Origin: Streptosporangiaceae bacterium
GTDB taxonomy: Bacteria > Actinomycetota > Actinomycetes > Streptosporangiales > Streptosporangiaceae
Length of the DNA stretch: 41,305 bases
Assembly (NCBI GenBank): GCA_019246795.1
Contig: JAFAPY010000053.1
Location: forward strand, 1 to 41,305
Reading direction: 5' to 3'
Part shown: in pieces, positions 40,001-41,305 of the stretch
Position numbering within the stretch: position 1 is the stretch's first letter
Layout of the letters: each line of letters begins with the position of its first letter
Notes under the pieces: model-generated
Databases searched by the model: none
Told to the model about the DNA's origin: nothing
Seen by the model: only the letters and a program-made list of their open reading frames with translations
Program-made: the position numbers and the translations under genes

Positions 40001-40711
40001 GTGGCCCAGCCGATCCGCGTGCTGATCGTCGATGACCACCCGGTGGTCCGCCGGGGGCTGCGCGTGCTGCTCGAGGTGCAGGACGGGTTCGAGGTGGCCG
40101 GCGAGGCCGGCGATGGCCCCGCGGCGCTGGCGCTGGCGGCCGGGCGCTCGCCGGACGTGATCCTGCTCGATCTCAAGCTGCCCGGCATGGACGGCATCGC
40201 CGTGCTCGGCGAGCTTGCCGCGCGCGGCTGCGCGGCCCGCGTCCTGGTGCTCACCAGCATGACCGAGCCGGCGTCGGCCGGCGCGGCGCTGCGTTCGGGC
40301 GCGGCGGGGGTGCTGTACAAGGACGTGGACCCGGACGCGCTGGTCCGCGCGGTCCGCGCCGTGCATGACGGCCACCTGCTGCTCGCGCCGGAGGCGGCGG
40401 GCCCGCTGCTACGTTCGGCCAGCCGCGGCGTGCCGGGGCTGGACGCGCTGACTCCCCGGGAGCGGGAGGTGCTCGCGGAGATCGCCAGGGGCCGGTCAAA
40501 CCGGGAGATCGCGCGTGCGCTCGGCGTCGCGGAGAAGACCGTGAAAACCCATGTGAGCTCGGTGCTGGCCAAGCTCGGCGTCCAGGACCGCACCCAGGCC
40601 GCCCTGGTCGCCGTGCGGCACGGCAATAGCTTACGGCGAGCAGTGCAGCGGGCTGGGGTTGAAGGGGGGGCTTCGCCCCCCATGGCTAAATCATGTGGGC
40701 ATACACGATGA
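40001..40711 (+). CDS. NarL/LuxR-family response regulator
   Basis: The 236-residue partner of the upstream kinase. The receiver has the acidic pair VDDH (10-13), phospho-acceptor Asp57 in LLDLKLPGMDG, Thr/Ser in VLTSMTE and Lys in LYKDVD. The LuxR-type helix-turn-helix is LTPREREVLAEIARGRSNREIARALGVAEKTVKTHVSSVLAKL (about 150-192). The last about 28 residues (from NSLRRAV...) are unlike family ends; they are encoded by the G-tract hairpin region and run 26 bp into the sortase gene, so the stop may have been displaced. GTG 40001 has GGGAGGTG upstream. Target genes are unknown; the palindromes at 38.75 kb are candidates. Confidence 0.92.
   Translation: MAQPIRVLIVDDHPVVRRGLRVLLEVQDGFEVAGEAGDGPAALALAAGRSPDVILLDLKLPGMDGIAVLGELAARGCAARVLVLTSMTEPASAGAALRSGAAGVLYKDVDPDALVRAVRAVHDGHLLLAPEAAGPLLRSASRGVPGLDALTPREREVLAEIARGRSNREIARALGVAEKTVKTHVSSVLAKLGVQDRTQAALVAVRHGNSLRRAVQRAGVEGGASPPMAKSCGHTR
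40661..40684. repeat. G-tract hairpin, second copy
   Basis: GAAGGGGGGG (40661-40670) is followed by CTTCG and CCCCCC up to 40681, then ATGG. The stem GGGGGGC/GCCCCCC closes on a short TTC loop. Read on the minus strand, ATGGGGGGCGAAGCCCCCC resembles the 24939-24963 hairpin (ATGGGGGGG ... CCCCCCC). It lies inside the 3' end of the regulator gene and 5 bp from the convergent sortase stop, so it may also act as terminator for both. Confidence 0.6.
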
Positions 40712-41305
40712 TGTTGTCCAGGTAGTGACCGGTGGCCGCGTCGAACGGGCCGCCGCAGGTGACCAGGCGCAGCCCTGGGTAGTCGGCCGTGCCGTAGACG
40801 GCGGCGGTGGGGAAGGCTGTCTTCGCGGTCTTTTGCACCCCGTCCACGGCGAAGACCGCCACCTTGCCGTCCGCGAGGCTGACATAGACCCGGTCGCCGG
40901 CCCGCAGGTACTTCAGGTCGTAGAACACCGAGATGCCGGTGGTCGAGTCCACGTGGCCGAGGACCACCGCGTCGCCGCGCTGGCCCGGCGCCGGGCCGTA
41001 GGAGTACCAGCCGGTCAGGTTGTGGTCGTTCAGCGGCGGCACCTGGACCGTGCCGTCGGCGTTCTTGCCGACCTCCATGACCGGGGCGCTGACCCCGATG
41101 GCCGGGATGCGGATGTGCACAGGAACCGACCGTGCCAGCGCTCGGACCTGCGGGGCGTCAGGCTGCCTCGGCACCACGGTGCTCACCGATGCCGGGACCA
41201 TGGTGGCCCCGGCATCGGCATGCATCCCGCCGCCCAGCGCGAACGCGGCCACGCCCACGCCGCCCGCGCAGCCCACCGCACCCGTGATGGCGGCCGCCAG
41301 GGCCC
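40686..41305 (-). CDS. Class F/E-like sortase (5' end beyond the window)
   Basis: The frame reads in from the right edge; the visible N-terminus (ALAAAITGAVGCAGG...) is hydrophobic and is probably the membrane anchor or signal, so the start is outside. The sortase domain has IPAIGVSAPVMEVGKNADGT, the catalytic His in VVLGHVDS (residue 108 counting from the GTG at 41276), YLRAGDRVYV, and the catalytic Cys in LRLVTCGGPFD (174). The position after HY in GHYLDNIIVYA, where many sortases have the active-site Arg (SYRDN), is Leu. Class F enzymes of actinobacteria attach proteins to the cell wall or have unknown targets. It converges on the response regulator gene with a 26-bp overlap. Confidence 0.85.
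   Translation of the reverse strand, partial: ALAAAITGAVGCAGGVGVAAFALGGGMHADAGATMVPASVSTVVPRQPDAPQVRALARSVPVHIRIPAIGVSAPVMEVGKNADGTVQVPPLNDHNLTGWYSYGPAPGQRGDAVVLGHVDSTTGISVFYDLKYLRAGDRVYVSLADGKVAVFAVDGVQKTAKTAFPTAAVYGTADYPGLRLVTCGGPFDAATGHYLDNIIVYAHMI

Noticed and set aside
38848-40683. 611-codon minus-strand frame across kinase and regulator genes
   Set aside because: Ser/Ala/Arg-rich shadow of two clear genes. Its N-terminal MGGEAPPS merely reads the G-tract hairpin.
1-41305. CRISPR array, tRNA or rRNA genes
   Set aside because: I saw no regularly spaced 25-40 bp repeats with unique spacers, and no TTCGA-type T-loop with a matching acceptor stem; the 48-bp repeat has no spacers.

Overview
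The window is very GC-rich, densely packed, full of GTG starts and short start/stop overlaps, and carries a bldG-type anti-anti-sigma gene next to a DUF1998 helicase and hppA, plus an nth / CoA-type NUDIX / marP / epoxide-hydrolase run. Both gene orders are typical of actinobacteria, the first of differentiating, Streptomyces-like lineages. I read it as chromosomal DNA of a filamentous, high-GC actinomycete; genus cannot be judged from sequence alone.

Region 1 (1-10.8 kb) is a cell-surface polysaccharide locus: the C-terminus of a membrane protein, a GT4 and a GT2 glycosyltransferase, an FkbM methyltransferase of visibly lower GC, a membrane-anchored GH26-like glycosidase, a Wzz/Wzc-like co-polymerase whose kinase half lacks a Walker A motif, a PAPS-type sulfotransferase, a lipoprotein, a PAP2-like protein and a second methyltransferase. 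Between 3.8 and 4.9 kb lie remnants of an IS701-type transposase and a phosphotransferase-like gene. The set suggests a methylated and possibly sulfated surface glycan.

Region 2 (11-18.3 kb) holds an alkyl-DHAP-synthase-like flavoprotein, a MurA homologue with Asp at the usual catalytic Cys, a TauE/SafE permease, a two-gene LigD NHEJ module (PE-ligase plus separate polymerase), and a NUDIX protein. Region 3 (18.3-23.1 kb) has a GT-C-like membrane protein, a TetR/MFS pair with a clear palindromic operator, a ferritin-like gene broken by one extra base, and an NTF2-like protein.

Region 4 (23.4-31.9 kb) is the conserved nth-NUDIX-marP block, then on the other strand DUF309, epoxide hydrolase and holin-like genes, a structured 0.8-kb non-coding stretch, and the DUF1998 helicase. 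Region 5 (32.1-41.3 kb) has bldG, its ATPase-like partner, hppA, serB, a QueA-like/SDR pair, a GAF histidine kinase with NarL-type regulator, and a class F-like sortase cut by the window edge.

Two repeat families stand out: a 48-bp GC-rich unit present at 15.3 kb (tandem) and, inverted, at 36.9 kb where it supplies the queA stop codon; and a G-tract hairpin found in the 5' end of the NUDIX gene (24.9 kb) and in the 3' end of the response regulator gene (40.7 kb). No tRNA, rRNA or CRISPR array was recognised.
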